From positions 18,352,001 to 18,416,000 of the forward strand of contig OY540812.1 in NCBI GenBank assembly GCA_961205875.1: DNA of 64,000 nt. The letters are read 5' to 3'. The notes under the pieces were generated by a model that searched no databases, was not told the DNA's origin, and worked only from the letters and a program-made list of their open reading frames with translations. Below are positions 22,830 to 34,740 of the stretch, one piece after another. The stretch's first letter is position 1. Every line of letters begins with the position of its first letter. Made by a program: the position numbers and the translations under genes. The stretch comes from Sialis fuliginosa. Taxonomy: Eukaryota > Arthropoda > Insecta > Megaloptera > Sialidae.

Positions 22830-23110
22830 TAATTTGGTAATATATTGCACTTGTACTTAATTACTTTTCAAATAAAAGTAATTATAATTGAACTAAAGTA
22901 AGTACTTTACCAAAAACAAGTACTTATAACTTGCATTTATTGAAAAATAATTATAATTGCATTTCAATACTTTTATAATTAGGTTATTTAAGTACTTTTA
23001 TATAAAGTAGTTGCATTTATAATTAGTACATATTAGTATTTTTGTTAAGTAATTGCTCATTTTTGTATACAACTTTGGCAAATGTAATTGTACTTGTACT
23101 CATGTACACA
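22830..23110. repeat. Imperfect GTACTT/GTAATT repeat element
   Basis: Motifs ACTTGTACTTAATTAC, AAGTACTTTACC, AAGTACTTATAACTTGC, AAGTACTTTTATA and GTAATTGTACTTGTACTC recur over about 280 bp in both orientations. The design resembles the other hexamer-filled elements of this window. Clear TIRs and a flanking duplication were not found. Confidence 0.45.
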
Positions 23111-23683
23111 GCTTTAGTTTTAAATATATAATTATTTCGAAACAAAGCAAAATTTATTTCGAGGAACGAACAGTTTTAGTCATCTAAAGTTGTTTTTCTG
23201 ATTTGATTCGAAAAAATTGAGAATATACATCAGGTGGGAGGGAAACAACATCTTTAGCTGGCGGGACAAATGAAACAATTTTGTAACAAGTTTGGGCTGG
23301 GCAGTTTTTTATACTCATATTTTTTCGCTTTAAAGTTGAATGATTCAGTCGCCGCGCATAATATGTTTAAAAAATATTTTTAAACTGAAATTATACGTAG
23401 ATCTGGATTTGTAATATTGAAGAAAAGGATAAATAATATCCTAGAAATTATAGGAAATGAACATAAATATACGGTCTAAATTCTAAATTTGTTGATTGTT
23501 TTTAAATATTTAATCGAACAATTAAATGATTTTTGATAAATGTTACCAATTAAATATTTTGTAATATATTGATTGAAAATTGAAAACATTTCACTTTCAA
23601 GAAAGGTAAAATATTCGAAAATGATTATGATTGTTGCTAATCTATTTAATATTTTTTATTTTTATAAAAATTCTAAGACAAGA

Positions 23684-23942
23684 CCTGGTGTTTCCCAGGA
23701 GTTTGAAAATATAATTTACACGTTTTTCTCAGTAACGGACTAAATGGATTTTATTCAGATTTTCACTAATGCATAAGTTAGGTTTAGGTGTATAATCTGG
23801 GGATATTTTGTGTAAATTTCATGAAATCAAAAAACAAAAAATTCGCGGAGAACCGTGTGTTGTGGGCATGTTGGGTGGGCAAGTTGAATATTTTAGGTCT
23901 TTATGATTTTAATCCGGGTAACACCGGGTCCAATGCGCTAGT
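23684..23942 (+). repeat. Dispersed retroelement-like repeat family 1, full-length copy
   Basis: Opens CCTGGTGTTTCCCAGGAG and closes GGGTAACACCGGGTCCAATG followed by CGCTAGT, with the same internal order of motifs as 29463-29712. The closing module is widespread in insect genomes. No duplication of flanks was established and nothing is encoded. Confidence 0.65.
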
Positions 23943-24512
23943 CAATAATAAATTGACGGGGACATATACAATGTTACTTTTTTCGAGAATCACCTTTAAA
24001 AAAAATAAAGTATTAGCTTAACTGAATCTAGAATTCCATTTATCTTCTTGCGAAACGCTCTAAATTTGATTCTACGGTCCTGAATCAATAATAAAAAATT
24101 TGAAAAACTCGTCGTGTAAAACTATTCCTGCAGTATGTGCATCTCTGTCTGTGTGTATGTGCTATAAACGAAGGCGTTGTACAAAATGAATGCGATGCGA
24201 CTGTGTTAGCCGGAAACCATTCCAAGGTCTCCTTAGCTTGTGTAAGCAAATTCCATGCGCTTCGTATCACAGAGCCTTGTCATGTAGTAGTAATCTGTTG
24301 TTACTTCTACTGTTCGCCACAATGCGGCGATGGTTTCGATAATGCAGTAGGAACTCCCAATTTTAACTGCTGACATTTTTAAACCATTCGTTTCATAGTA
24401 GGATAATGAAGAAGGGATTACTTTCTATGTAACGATAATTTTTGCACAATTCGCTATTGCAAATATAAAGGACATTACATAATTTTGGTCCATATATTGC
24501 CCATATATATTA
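23943..24512. other. Unrecognised DNA, GC-richer at 24100-24370
   Basis: The GC-richer part holds open frames on both strands (for example 24137-24373), but these start at non-ATG codons and show no known domain. It may be a fragment of an unrecognised mobile element. Confidence 0.45.
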
Positions 24513-25111
24513 CAGGGGTGTGCTGCCAAACATTTAACAACCGGTTCGCTATAAAAAAAACATGCCCCTTGAAAATAGAAACCTCATAGTAACTCAAAGT
24601 ACAAACTTTACTCATATTGCCTGCCGCTGATCAAATCATATAAAACATGAAACTTGTATATCTGCAATAGCCGGAGATATAATGCACAAGTACTGAAAAT
24701 TAAAAAATAATAGAATGAATGCACTTTTAGAACCCTTACACATTAGCGACATTTAGCAGCGAGATTATCGCGTACATTAATTTTACATTGTTTTATACGT
24801 AAATCGCAAAACCTATATACACTGGCGATTTAGCAGCACGACTTTCGCGTACTGTGCGATTCAACAGCGCGACTAAAGCTAAATCGCTGCAAGCTCTTTT
24901 TTTATTCTTAAAATTTTGGTAATACAAATTTAAAAACGATTAGCAGAACTGAGGAAAAGAGCAAATAGAGCATAGAGCCGAACCGAAGCCAACAGATACC
25001 GCGTGAAAAACAAAAAAATGGTCTGAACTTTTATTCGCGGAATAATTTAACAACCGGCTCGCCAATTTTCAAAAATCTTAACAAGTGAGAGCCGGCTCCA
25101 GCACACCCCTG
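24513..25111. mobile_element. hAT-like MITE with CAGGGGTGTGCTG ends
   Basis: CAGGGGTGTGCTG (24513-24525) and CAGCACACCCCTG (25099-25111) are perfect 13-bp inverted repeats. TTTAACAACCGG-type motifs follow inside each end (24535 and 25028). CAGGG ends fit hAT, but the 8 bp on either side (ATATATTA and ACACCTAG) do not match, so the duplication is lost or the ends come from two copies. The interior has two direct GCGAYTTAGCAGC-type units about 80 bp apart (24744 and 24824) with GCG-rich wording unlike the AT-rich rest, perhaps another nested repeat. Confidence 0.7.
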
Positions 25112-25300
25112 ACACCTAGGAATGTTAATTAATATTGTACAATATTATTGTGCAATTTTAACTACCACCTACACCCAAATTCTACATGTGTAATCTAGAC
25201 GCAACAGTACGACGTATACTTAAACACAATAATATTACACAACTTCAAAAATTGCATAATATTATTATGCGTATAAACACAGGGTCTACATTTTCGGATG

Positions 25301-25385
25301 TAATACACTGGTATTTGTAACGAACTCTCGTATAACGAAACCCCCACACAACGAACGCTCAGAGCCCCTCTACAGTGAACAAAAC
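25301..25385 (+). repeat. Possible end of a pogo/Tigger-like element
   Basis: TACACTGG followed by repeats of the type GTAACGAACTCTCGTATAACG, AAACCCCC, CACAACGAACGCTC is the layout seen at pogo/Tigger ends: a TA, then staggered TATAACGAA copies. It parallels the CTATAAGYGAGA repeats of 2800-3750. The other end was not found. Confidence 0.3.
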
Positions 25386-25388
25386 GCG

Positions 25389-25672
25389 TTCGGGCATAAC
25401 TCCGACAAATAAGTATGCAGCTATTTTGTAGATTTTTTATTTGTTTGAAAGAGTATACTCCCTAGGTAGTTCCATATAAATTTTATCTGAATATGACCAT
25501 GGACTTCAAAAAGGGGGGAGTTCCACTGTTTATATTTTTTATGTATGTTCGTGCATAATTTCGACAAATATGCACCTATTTGGTAGATTTTTTATTTGTT
25601 TGAAAAAGTATACTCTCGAGGTGGTTCCATATAAATTTTATTGTAATCTGACCAAGGACTTCAAAGATATGC
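25389..25672. repeat. Tandem duplication, about 158-bp period
   Basis: Unit 1 (from about 25389) and unit 2 (from about 25548) both read GTTCGKGCATAA, TCCGACAAATA or TTCGACAAATA, TGTAGATTTTTTATTTG or TGGTAGATTTTTTATTTG, GTATACTC, GGTTCCATATAAATTTTAT and AAGGACTTCAAA in order. The copies differ at scattered positions, so the duplication is not recent. Confidence 0.7.
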
Positions 25673-28600
25673 CACTCAAAAGTGAAAATTAAAAAAACTT
25701 TAAAAAAAAAGTAAAACCTACTTCAAAAATTGTATAATTTAATTATTATATATTTTTCAATATTTCTAAGGGTTTTTTTAAATCAGTTTTATTTCTTTAT
25801 TAAAAAGTATGTATATAGTGTATTTTTTTTTATATTTATATCATGCAACTGGCATATGACATACTAAGATGTTGCTTAAGGTGCCAAAACTTATAATTAA
25901 TTAAGAAGATATTTAGAATACTAAATTTAAATTGGTATATAGATACAAAATAAGTTTTTCAATTTACGTGATAAAAACGTAAATTGTAAATCAGTGGCTC
26001 TTGATGTTTTTCACCACCATTACTACTCTTGATTATTTTAAGAGATGTAGATACCTAATTATTATACCATTAAAAAAATTATTGTTATTGTTATACAAGT
26101 TACAGGCATATTTTATTTTGCAATATTTATAACAATTTATATTTAAAAGAAAATTAATTTTTTTTTAATTCATTTTAATCTTAATAATACCTACTGCGCA
26201 CGAAAATTGCACCTAAAAGATATCATTTGAAATAGGTGCAACAATACTAACTGATTCAGTAATTTTGCTCTCCTGTAAAAAAAATCAAATGTATAGTTAG
26301 CAGGTACTTATTGTCAGAATGTTAGCGATATATGCATGTTGATGAGATATCGTAGTTATAGGTATATACATACATAACTTATAATACTTCCGGGATCACG
26401 ATGATTTTTTTAGTGAAAGATATATCAAAATCGGTCCAATCTCTATTTCTTTTAAAATGGTTACTGATTAATTTTTTTATACATAACATGAAATGTACTG
26501 TATAATAGATGTATAGAAATAATGATATCTAAAACGTGTTAAACTGTTGAAATATCAAATAAATAAAAAGCTTTTGACAAAACAACATTTTTTTAAACAG
26601 AAAAGTTATTATTCCGATTTATAATAAAAACGTTTGAAATAAAAAATCACAGAATAGAATTAAAATATATATCAAACATTAACAAAAACAACAATTAATG
26701 TAATGTAGTTTATATTCAATTTTTTAGCAGTGTTAACTTATGTATTTCTTCTGTATCATGATGTATAAAAAAGTCTTGTGCCGACCAGGGCAGTTTTATT
26801 TAAATATACCTATGCCACACAATATACCTAACTTAAACTTTTTTAATAAAAAATAAGCTTTAATTCGTTGTCTATATATACATTCCCAATAATTTCAAAT
26901 ATTAAATATAACCTATAAAAGGTGACATCTATTCGATGTTCTTTGTTGGAAACACAATACTGAATACACATTTAATACCAGGTCAATTTTAGTTTCTATG
27001 CAGTGGCCGAGGTTATTCAAGTTTGGAGAACACTGTATTAGATACAGTGTAAAGACTCTAAAGAAACGGTGACCTAGTAATTTTGTTCATGCGTGGGCCG
27101 AAAACCTAAATTCAGTTACAATTGTATTATGTACACTGTCGTTAATTTAGCTGATACTAGAAATGATAGTCTGCTCTAAAAAAACTTTCCAGTAAGATAT
27201 TTGATAAATTTCTAGTGAGAATAGTTTTCTATCCACCTACGTACATGCTTCATACTTCATGGAAAAGTTTACTGTTTATATTTATTAAAACTTTAAAACT
27301 AAACTTAAAATATAAATATTTAATCGACTTTTTTATAATTATTTAAAGAACATAATTTTATTCTAAGTGGTTCTGAAAAAATATATGCATTTTAATATAG
27401 TATTTAAACGAAGAGTGGACGAATATCTTTAATGCAGGACCAATTTAAATATTATAAATTATTCACAGGCTAGCTTTTTTACATTTCAAGTTGGAGAGTT
27501 GTTATTTGACTATTTTTTTTTCTTTTGCAATCCCAAGATGAGAAGGAAAAAAATTTATATTATAATAAATTAATATTTTGGTAAAAAAAAATAACTTTTT
27601 TAAATTACCAATTTACAAAAGGGATGAAATTAGGATTTATTTATGAGAAAAAAACATTGTCAAATTCTTGATCGAATAAAAATATCTTCAAAGAAACTAT
27701 TTTTATTTAATATAGTAATAAGCTCAAAAATTAGATACCTACTTCCCACATTATATGACAGTAAGTTTAGATTTAAAAATATTGTGTTACTAATTTAAAT
27801 TAATTTTGCATAGAAAATTAATGATAATCAAAGTATCGTCGTGGGCGAGATTAATTCTTCTGAATTTTTCCATATCTGATTTAGACTCTTTCAAGCATCG
27901 AAAACAAAAAATAAGTGTAATTACGATAGCAAAAAATTTATATTTTATATAATTTTAAAAAATGAGTAAATGGCTATTTTTATAATATATTTTAAATTGT
28001 TTTCAGGCTGATTGAATGAATCAACTACTTACTAGTTTCTTAATCATTTCGGTGAATCACTTTTTGACCTGAAGATTATAGGTTACAATCTCTCTGATTA
28101 AATATACAAGGCACAAAAAATTATTAAATTAAAGATATTTGGAGCGCTTGGTTGTATCAATTTGTGGAAATACCCATCATATTTAATTCTTATGAAGTTG
28201 TTCAGAAGCCAAACGGATCTATTCCATTGAACAAAAAGTTGAAAAAATCGATATTTTAAAAATAAACTTACAAAGCAGTTCAATAAAAATAAAAATACTC
28301 TTTTAGAATTTATTGGCAAACTAACATTTCCACGTATTTCAAAGTAGGTGATTACCAGCATGAACAGCTACTCCTAACATTGGGACATACACGTTACTTC
28401 TCATCTCATTCATAAATTAAGTCTACGTAATTCTAGTAATTTGAAAATCCTAAGCTTTCTAACAATGAATATTTCATCAAAATTGATTCAGTCGTTTTTG
28501 AGTTTACTTGGAATAAAAAAATAGACAAAATATACGTTATTGCATCATTTCTTCAGAAGAAGACACCAACATGAGAATACAACAATGTGGACAATAGCCT

Positions 28601-29462
28601 AGAAACCTAGGTCAAATAGACACAGAGACAAAAATTCTAAAAACGATCAAATAGAGTATGTTGCTATAAAACAATGCATAGATTAAAATAAATTATATTG
28701 TACCAACACAGAAAATGTATGTATAGGCAACATTTAAATTTCTTTAATTACTGTGGTATCAAAATCAAACAAATCGGTAAAATACAAAATTAATCGTTTC
28801 GTTGTAGTTATATTTACTGTAAAAATCCAGAAATTTTCAGGTTAAACAACAATCGAATATGTGTACGTCATTAATTAGATATACACAAACGTCACACCTA
28901 CACGATCATCCTTAATTCACTAATTGTGTCTCTATGTAATTAGATGAAGACAAACGAAAAATACTTAGTTACACTGAATAATCAATAACAATAGAAATAC
29001 TATACAATCGACCAGTTCTGCCAACTCTTAAAGCTGATATAAATGCATGTATGAGTACTTACTTTTTAATTTTATTTGTAAATTTCTAAAACCGGTTGAT
29101 TGTCGTGCAAATGTTTTATCAATTTCCCAGGTGTGTTAAAAAGGTATATGCATTAGACAACAATATAAAGTACCTTTATAAATATATACATATACAATAT
29201 ATCTCTATACATAAAAATGAATATTCGTTTGTATGAGGCTTATGGACTCGGGAATTACTTAACTGATTTCAATGCGGTTTTTACCAATGGTTAGATAATT
29301 TTTCTTAGCAGTATCGTGGCTATTAATATTTTTAAATTCCATAATTTACGGTTTCAATATTTTATTTCATTTAAGTTATTATGACCACGTCTCTTTCAAA
29401 TATTTTGTCCAACAATTGAATATCAAAATTGATATACCTACTCACCTATTTATTTTTAAGAA
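25673..29462. other. Long AT-rich stretch without recognised features
   Basis: Nearly 3.8 kb with very low G+C. Open frames such as the minus-strand 28098-28361 frame are I/F/N/K-rich and match nothing known. No internal repeat pair was noticed. It could be intronic. Confidence 0.5.
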
Positions 29463-29712
29463 CCTGGTGTTTCCTGGGAATTTGAAAATATAATTTTACA
29501 CGATTTTCTTAGTAACTACTGAACGGATTTTATTCCGGTTTTCATCAGTGGATAGGTTAAGTTTAGGTATATAATTTGTGGATATTTTGTGTAAATTTCA
29601 TGAAGTCGGACAAAAAATTTGCATGTTGGGTGGATATGTTGGGTGGGCATGATTACTTTATGTTTAATTCATTTAATATCCCCGGGTAACACCGCGGATC
29701 CAATGCGCTAGT
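29463..29712 (+). repeat. Dispersed retroelement-like repeat family 1, full-length copy
   Basis: Runs from CCTGGTGTTTCCTGGGAA to GGGTAACACCGCGGATCC plus AATGCGCTAGT, matching 23684-23942 in motif order. A short internal duplication is visible (GCATGTTGGGTGGATATG then TTGGGTGGGCATG). Confidence 0.65.
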
Positions 29713-30157
29713 ATTATACCTATACATTAAGCGTTTATTAAAATTTATATTTTGAATTTATCTTGGCTTATGTTTTATATTTAGATCCAAATTCAAAAAA
29801 GTGATTAATAATGTATCTATGTTTTAAATTTTAAATGAAAGTTAAATATGCCATTGAGCTTCTAAAATATTAAATTTTAATTTGTTCATTTCATACCATT
29901 CTTTACATCTTTGATATTCGTTTTGTGTTCAATTATTAATATTTTTTAGTCATAATTTTTGTACATGTTATTTAAAAAATACAATACATTTATTATACTT
30001 ATCTATATTATAAATTTTGTAATAAATGCTATTTCCTAGAAGAAAAAATAATAATGTCTACACAATATTGTAAAAATAACTATTTACCAGATATCAGTTC
30101 TTAGAATAAAAATAATGAAATATTTGTTAAACGTATATTATATTTTCATGTTTTTTA

Positions 30158-30700
30158 GAGTTCCATAGAAAACTAGGAACCCTTCTTATAGTATCGCTCT
30201 GTCCGTTTTTATAAAAATTTTATACCTACTATGATGAAATTTGGTATACGGACGTAGATTAATGACCCAAAAACAGAAATTATGAGATTTTTGAAAAAAA
30301 ACAGTTTTTTGGACCCCCTTCTCATAGACTGAAAAATATATTCAATTTTTTGCTCATTATCCCATTGAGTGGGGTACCTTTAGATAGGTCTTCCAAAAAT
30401 GCAACCAAAAATGTTAAATGACCTTTTGATTTTAATCCTTCAATCGCGATATTTGCGTTCAAAGTCGTTATCAGAACGTCTCCACTTATAATTTCTAAAC
30501 TATCGATGCAAAAAATCTGAAAAAATTCCAGAATATAGCTTTTAATTAGTACTTTCAATGAAATATATAACGAACATCACTGTAGCAAGAATAGTTTATG
30601 AAAAATGTTTAAATAAATTTAATATTTATACATCATAATGAGAGAATTATTACAGAACCCTATCATGTGCATGCGCCCAACATGCACTTTGCCGTTTTAT
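30158..30700 (+). repeat. Non-LTR retroelement 3' region ('GGAACCC' type)
   Basis: GAGTTCCATAGAAAACTAGG, AACCCTTCTTATAGTATCGC and TCTGTCCG at the start, and ACAGAACCCTATCATGTGCA ... CAACATGCACTTTGCCG at the end, are diverged forms of a very widespread insect retroelement tail. That tail reads TAGGAACCCTTATAGTTTCG ... GGAACCC ... GCACTTGGCCG. No open coding remains. Recognition is from memory of the consensus pattern; the clade is not assigned. Confidence 0.55.
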
Positions 30701-32000
30701 TTTATTTATAATAAAGCTGAGAAATCAATACATTTGCATTATTAGCCATATAGTATTTAACCCTTCGTATGCCATCATGCGGGTACAATTCGACCTTAAC
30801 ACATATATTTTAAAACTACAATATTTAAACTAATTAGATTTGACGTTCCATGAATTTATACTTATAAAAAGTTTTAAATTTATAGTTCAGGAGTTATAAA
30901 GTCACAAACTTTAACCATAAAAATAATGTTTTGTTGAAAAAAAAAAAAAATTCGATCATTTAAAAAAGGACATTTTTCACAGAAAAGTGATTTTATGATT
31001 AGATTTTTATCTAATTATTTTCTCACAATCAGTACTAAAATATTTTTATTTAATATTAAACTTCACGAACTAAATTCTTCTTTCTTCTATAATACTAATA
31101 AAGTAGTGGCATCGCAGTCTTGGCAAATTTTTAATTAAATGTATTGAATTAGAAATATGTGTAGATAGGTATTTGATTACCATTTCTGAATATTAAACTA
31201 TATACATTTAACTGTCTTATAGCGTGATTTGATCACAATCGGCCAATGGGTGTCAAAATGGTGGGCATTTAAACTAATTATTAGTATAATTTATTTATTA
31301 ATTATTATATTATCATAGCATCTGCTTTACATTATTTCAAAATTTACAATTCTTTATTTTATATCATTTGTGTCGTAGTACTTATCATTTTGTAATCATT
31401 AGCAAGTGTCCATCACTGCGTGCTCATTACTGGTTTTACCTTTGCCATTACTGGAGAAAAAACAAAATAAAAGGCTATAATTTAAAAAAACAAACTATAT
31501 TTGCGTACTTTGGTAATTAAATTGATTAAATAAAGCGTTACTTGTTTTATTAGTAACATGAGTTCATGAAAATTACAAAAAACAAGCCCATTTATCCAAA
31601 AAATACGAAAACTTGATCTTATAGCGGCCATAACTGGTACCTTTACCTTGTATTGATTATGAATATACGAGTATACTGTCGCGTACCTATGTTATAAAAG
31701 AACTCTCTAATGCACTTAAGGCGGACGGTTTTTTCTGCCATACAAAAAAAAATTCCCTCTAATTGCACTACACTGCCTTGAGGAGAATTATTTTAGCTAT
31801 ACACGAGATGTAAGTTTCGTTACTGTAACTTTAGTAGTTTAGAAATTAATATACACAGAAACTATTGGATCTCAAAAAATTAATGCATTAGACTTAGAGG
31901 ATTAAATTGTATTTTTCGTCTTAGCTCTATACTGATTGAAAAAAAATTTCATGTATGAAAAACAAACTTATTAAATTAATATCAACCAACGATACATATA
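30701..32000. other. AT-rich DNA, no gene recognised
   Basis: A short GGCGGACGGTTTTTTCTGCC motif near 31720 follows a TTAA and could be an element end, but no partner was found. Confidence 0.45.
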
Positions 32001-32219
32001 CACTAGACCGAGCTCTGATAGCAAAAAATGGTACGTCATCGAACACCTCAAATTTAAAATGTAAAAATGGTTGGAAATAATGTAAACAACATATTAGACC
32101 CGGCAGACTATTAAAAATATGTTAATTGCTATGCTTAATGAATTTTTGAAATGAGTTAAAAAAACAATGAATATACCTTACAAAACACCTGCATGAAATT
32201 TACACAGTTTATAGTAAAT

Positions 32220-32925
32220 AATGTGCAATTTTTGAAAAAAAAATGCTGCTTAGCAATTTTTGTTAATTACCTTGTCTGCCTTAAATTTTTATAAGTTATA
32301 ATTTTCAACAAAAGTACGTCACATAACACCATTTTTTTATTTATAAAAAAATGAAGTTTGAGATCTCCCCTATCTGTTAAAACTTTGCTGCCTGGAAATT
32401 TTCGTTAATTACTATGTCTGCCTTAATTTTGAATGTGCAGCATCCATGCATGAGATGGATGTCCGGCTCAACCGTTGGCGTGACATAACACCTTTTTTCT
32501 TTTTTTTTTAAATAAAGTTTGAGACCTCCTCTATGCTTATAAATTTGTGTGCCATCGAAAAAATGTTTTTTACTATGTCAGTCTTAATTTTTAAGCGCCG
32601 TGCCAATGATTTTTTTTCGTTTAAATAGTTTATACGCAGGCCGTGAAAAAACACCATCTTAATTTTTTTTCTAACATTAACTTTGAGACTTCTTATTGCA
32701 TTAAAATTTTGCTGCCAGCAAAAAAAACGTTTTTTACTTTGTCAGTCTTAATTTTTTAAGCGCTACGACCACATTTTTTTGTTAAAAAAAATGTAATATA
32801 ACCGTTGACAACTTTTTTTTTTTTTTTTTTAATTATCAATCGAGGTTTTACATCTCTTTTATATATTAAGAGAGTTTTTTTATCGAAAAAATGTTTTTTA
32901 CCAGGTCAGTCTTAAGGGGGAAAGC
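32220..32925 (+). repeat. Degenerating tandem array, about 165-bp units, left arm
   Basis: TTTGAGATCTCC (32350), TTTGAGACCTCC (32517), TTTGAGACTTC (32683) and TTTTACATCTC (32853) start successive units. Each is followed by a GTTTTTTACTWTGTCAGTCTT-like module. Units become less similar toward the centre, while the outermost unit is nearly identical to its partner in the right arm. Confidence 0.7.
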
Positions 32926-33109
32926 CACTGTGATGTGATTGTCATTGTTTGAGAATTTTATATATGTATACCATATTATTTTGCGATCAGGTAGTAGACA
33001 TCTTATTAAATATATATTCAACTTATTGAATACCAATTTTTATTGAAAAATATTAAAAATTAAAAAAGTTATGGGCCTCGATGTGACGACCAAAAAAATA
33101 AATTCCTCT

Positions 33110-33410
33110 CCATTGTCACATCGAAATTTTGGTGAAGGGTTATCGAAATTTAGAAAAAGAATATACCTTCCCTGAATCTATTCTGATTATTTTCGCTATG
33201 ATGTCTGTGTGTCTGTCTGTTTGTAAGCGCAGTAACTCAAATACGACAAATCGTCGAAGGGTGAAATTTTATATTTAAGATTAAATTTTGTCTGGGAAGA
33301 AAACCTCCTATTTTGAAAACAAATCTTCAAAAAAAAAATGACAAGAGTAAGCATCCGTTTCCGGTTTAGTAATTACGTTTAAAAAAATTAATTTGAGACA
33401 TGCTGCAGAG
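33110..33410 (+). repeat. Retroelement-like fragment inside the foldback
   Basis: CTTCCCTGAATCTATTCTGA, TGATGTCTGTGTGTCTGTCT, AAGCGCAGTAACTCAAATAC and GCATCCGTTTCCGGTTTAGT resemble 3' regions of insect non-LTR elements. The last motif recurs at 19888-19907. Its location in the loop suggests insertion after the foldback formed. Confidence 0.45.
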
Positions 33411-33693
33411 AATATTATTATCTATAATTTATGTCTTTTAAATAATATTCTATTTTTTATTATTTTTTTAAATCAATAAATTATATCGAATTTATCAGAT
33501 ATTTGATTGAGCTTATAAAATATTTCATTGCAACGATTTAAATAAATAATTTGCTAGATTCAATCAATTATTTATTGGAACTATAGTAATTTTTTAATGT
33601 ATCAGAATAGTTAAAAATAATAATAAACATTCATAATTATTTCAAATAAAATAAATAGGGTTTACTCTAGAGTCTAGAGTCTAGACCCTAGAC

Positions 33694-34065
33694 CAGCGAT
33701 CACCAAAATAGGACCTGCGCGCCGGCCCTTCAAAGACTTACATCCGGCTCCCGATGAATATATAATATATAGAAATATTAATTTTATAAAATTTAATGAT
33801 TTGATTGTTAATTCAGGACAATTATTTATTTAAAATTTAAATAAATCATTGTCGTGAATTCCAAAATCCTAATAGATGAATATCCTGCCTGGAGTACGCG
33901 TACTCTCAGGGATACGCGAAAAAAAATTTATTATGGCGAAAAAAGTTACAGTGGCACACCCCCTCCTCCCAACAAAAAACATAAGCTGTGTAAAAAGTTA
34001 ATTAAGCACCGAGCACTTGATAACTGATCTCCACAAATAAATAAAATGAAAGTTGGGAACCGCTG
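33694..34065. mobile_element. hAT-like MITE nested in the foldback centre
   Basis: CAGCGATCACCAA at the left pairs with TTGGGAACCGCTG at the right; the 'CAGCGGTTCCCAAC' wording is a common hAT end. Subterminal GGCCCTTCAAAGACTTACAT and CGCGTACTCTCAGGGATACG also fit known hAT MITE style. The flanking 8 bp do not match. A triplicated AGTCTAG motif (33667-33691) lies immediately to the left. Confidence 0.55.
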
Positions 34066-34740
34066 ATCTATTGGGATTTGAGATAAGACTTGCAGGTAGT
34101 AGATATTTCTTTGCTCGGAAACTTGAATATTACCATTTATCGAAATTCTATGAAAATAGTGCAGGCAAAATAAAAGTTTGCAGGTATTAATTAATAAAAA
34201 TTGTTAGGCAGACAAGTTATAATAGATAGAGGTGATCTCAAACTTTATTTAAAAAAAAAAAAAAAAAAGGTGTTATGTGACGTACTTTTGTTAAAAATTA
34301 TAGCTCATAAAAATTTAAGGCAGACAAGGTAATTAACAAAAATTTTCAGTCAGCAAAGTTTTAACAGATAGGGGAGATCTCAAACTTCATTTTTTTATAA
34401 ATAAAAAAATGGTGTTATGTGACGTACTTTTGTTGAAAATTATAACTTATAAAAATTTAAGGCAGACAAGGTAATTAACAAAAATTGCTAAGCAGCATTT
34501 TTTTTTCAAAAATTGCACATTATTTACTATAAACTGTGTAAATTTCATGCAGGTGTTTTGTAAGGTATATTCATTGTTTTTTTAACTCATTTCAAAAATT
34601 CATTAAGCATAGCAATTAACATATTTTTAATAGTCTGCCGGGTCTAACATGTTGTTTACATTATTTCCAACCATTTTCACTTTTTAAATTTGAGGTGTTC
34701 GATGACGTATCATTTTTTGCTATCAGAGCTCGGTCTACAC

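Larger units (their letters stand above)
32004..34737. mobile_element. Foldback element with tandem units in its arms, possible 3-bp TSD
   Basis: Ends TAGACCGAGCTCTGATAGC (32004-32022) and its inverse (34719-34737) are perfect over 19 bp, flanked by CAC on both sides (32001-32003 and 34738-34740). The arms (about 32004-32400 and 34335-34737) match almost throughout. Landmarks are CACCTCAAATTTAAAA, GACCCGGCAGACTATTAAAA, TTCATGCAGGTGTTTTG (inverted), TGCTGCTTAGCAATTTTTGT and TACGTCACATAACACC. Inside, tandem units of about 165 bp (left) and about 150 bp (right) each carry a TTTGAGATCTCC module and a TTAATTACCTTGTCTGCCTT module or inverses. The centre contains a hAT-like element (33694-34065) and a retroelement-like piece. 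No transposase is encoded. Confidence 0.8.
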
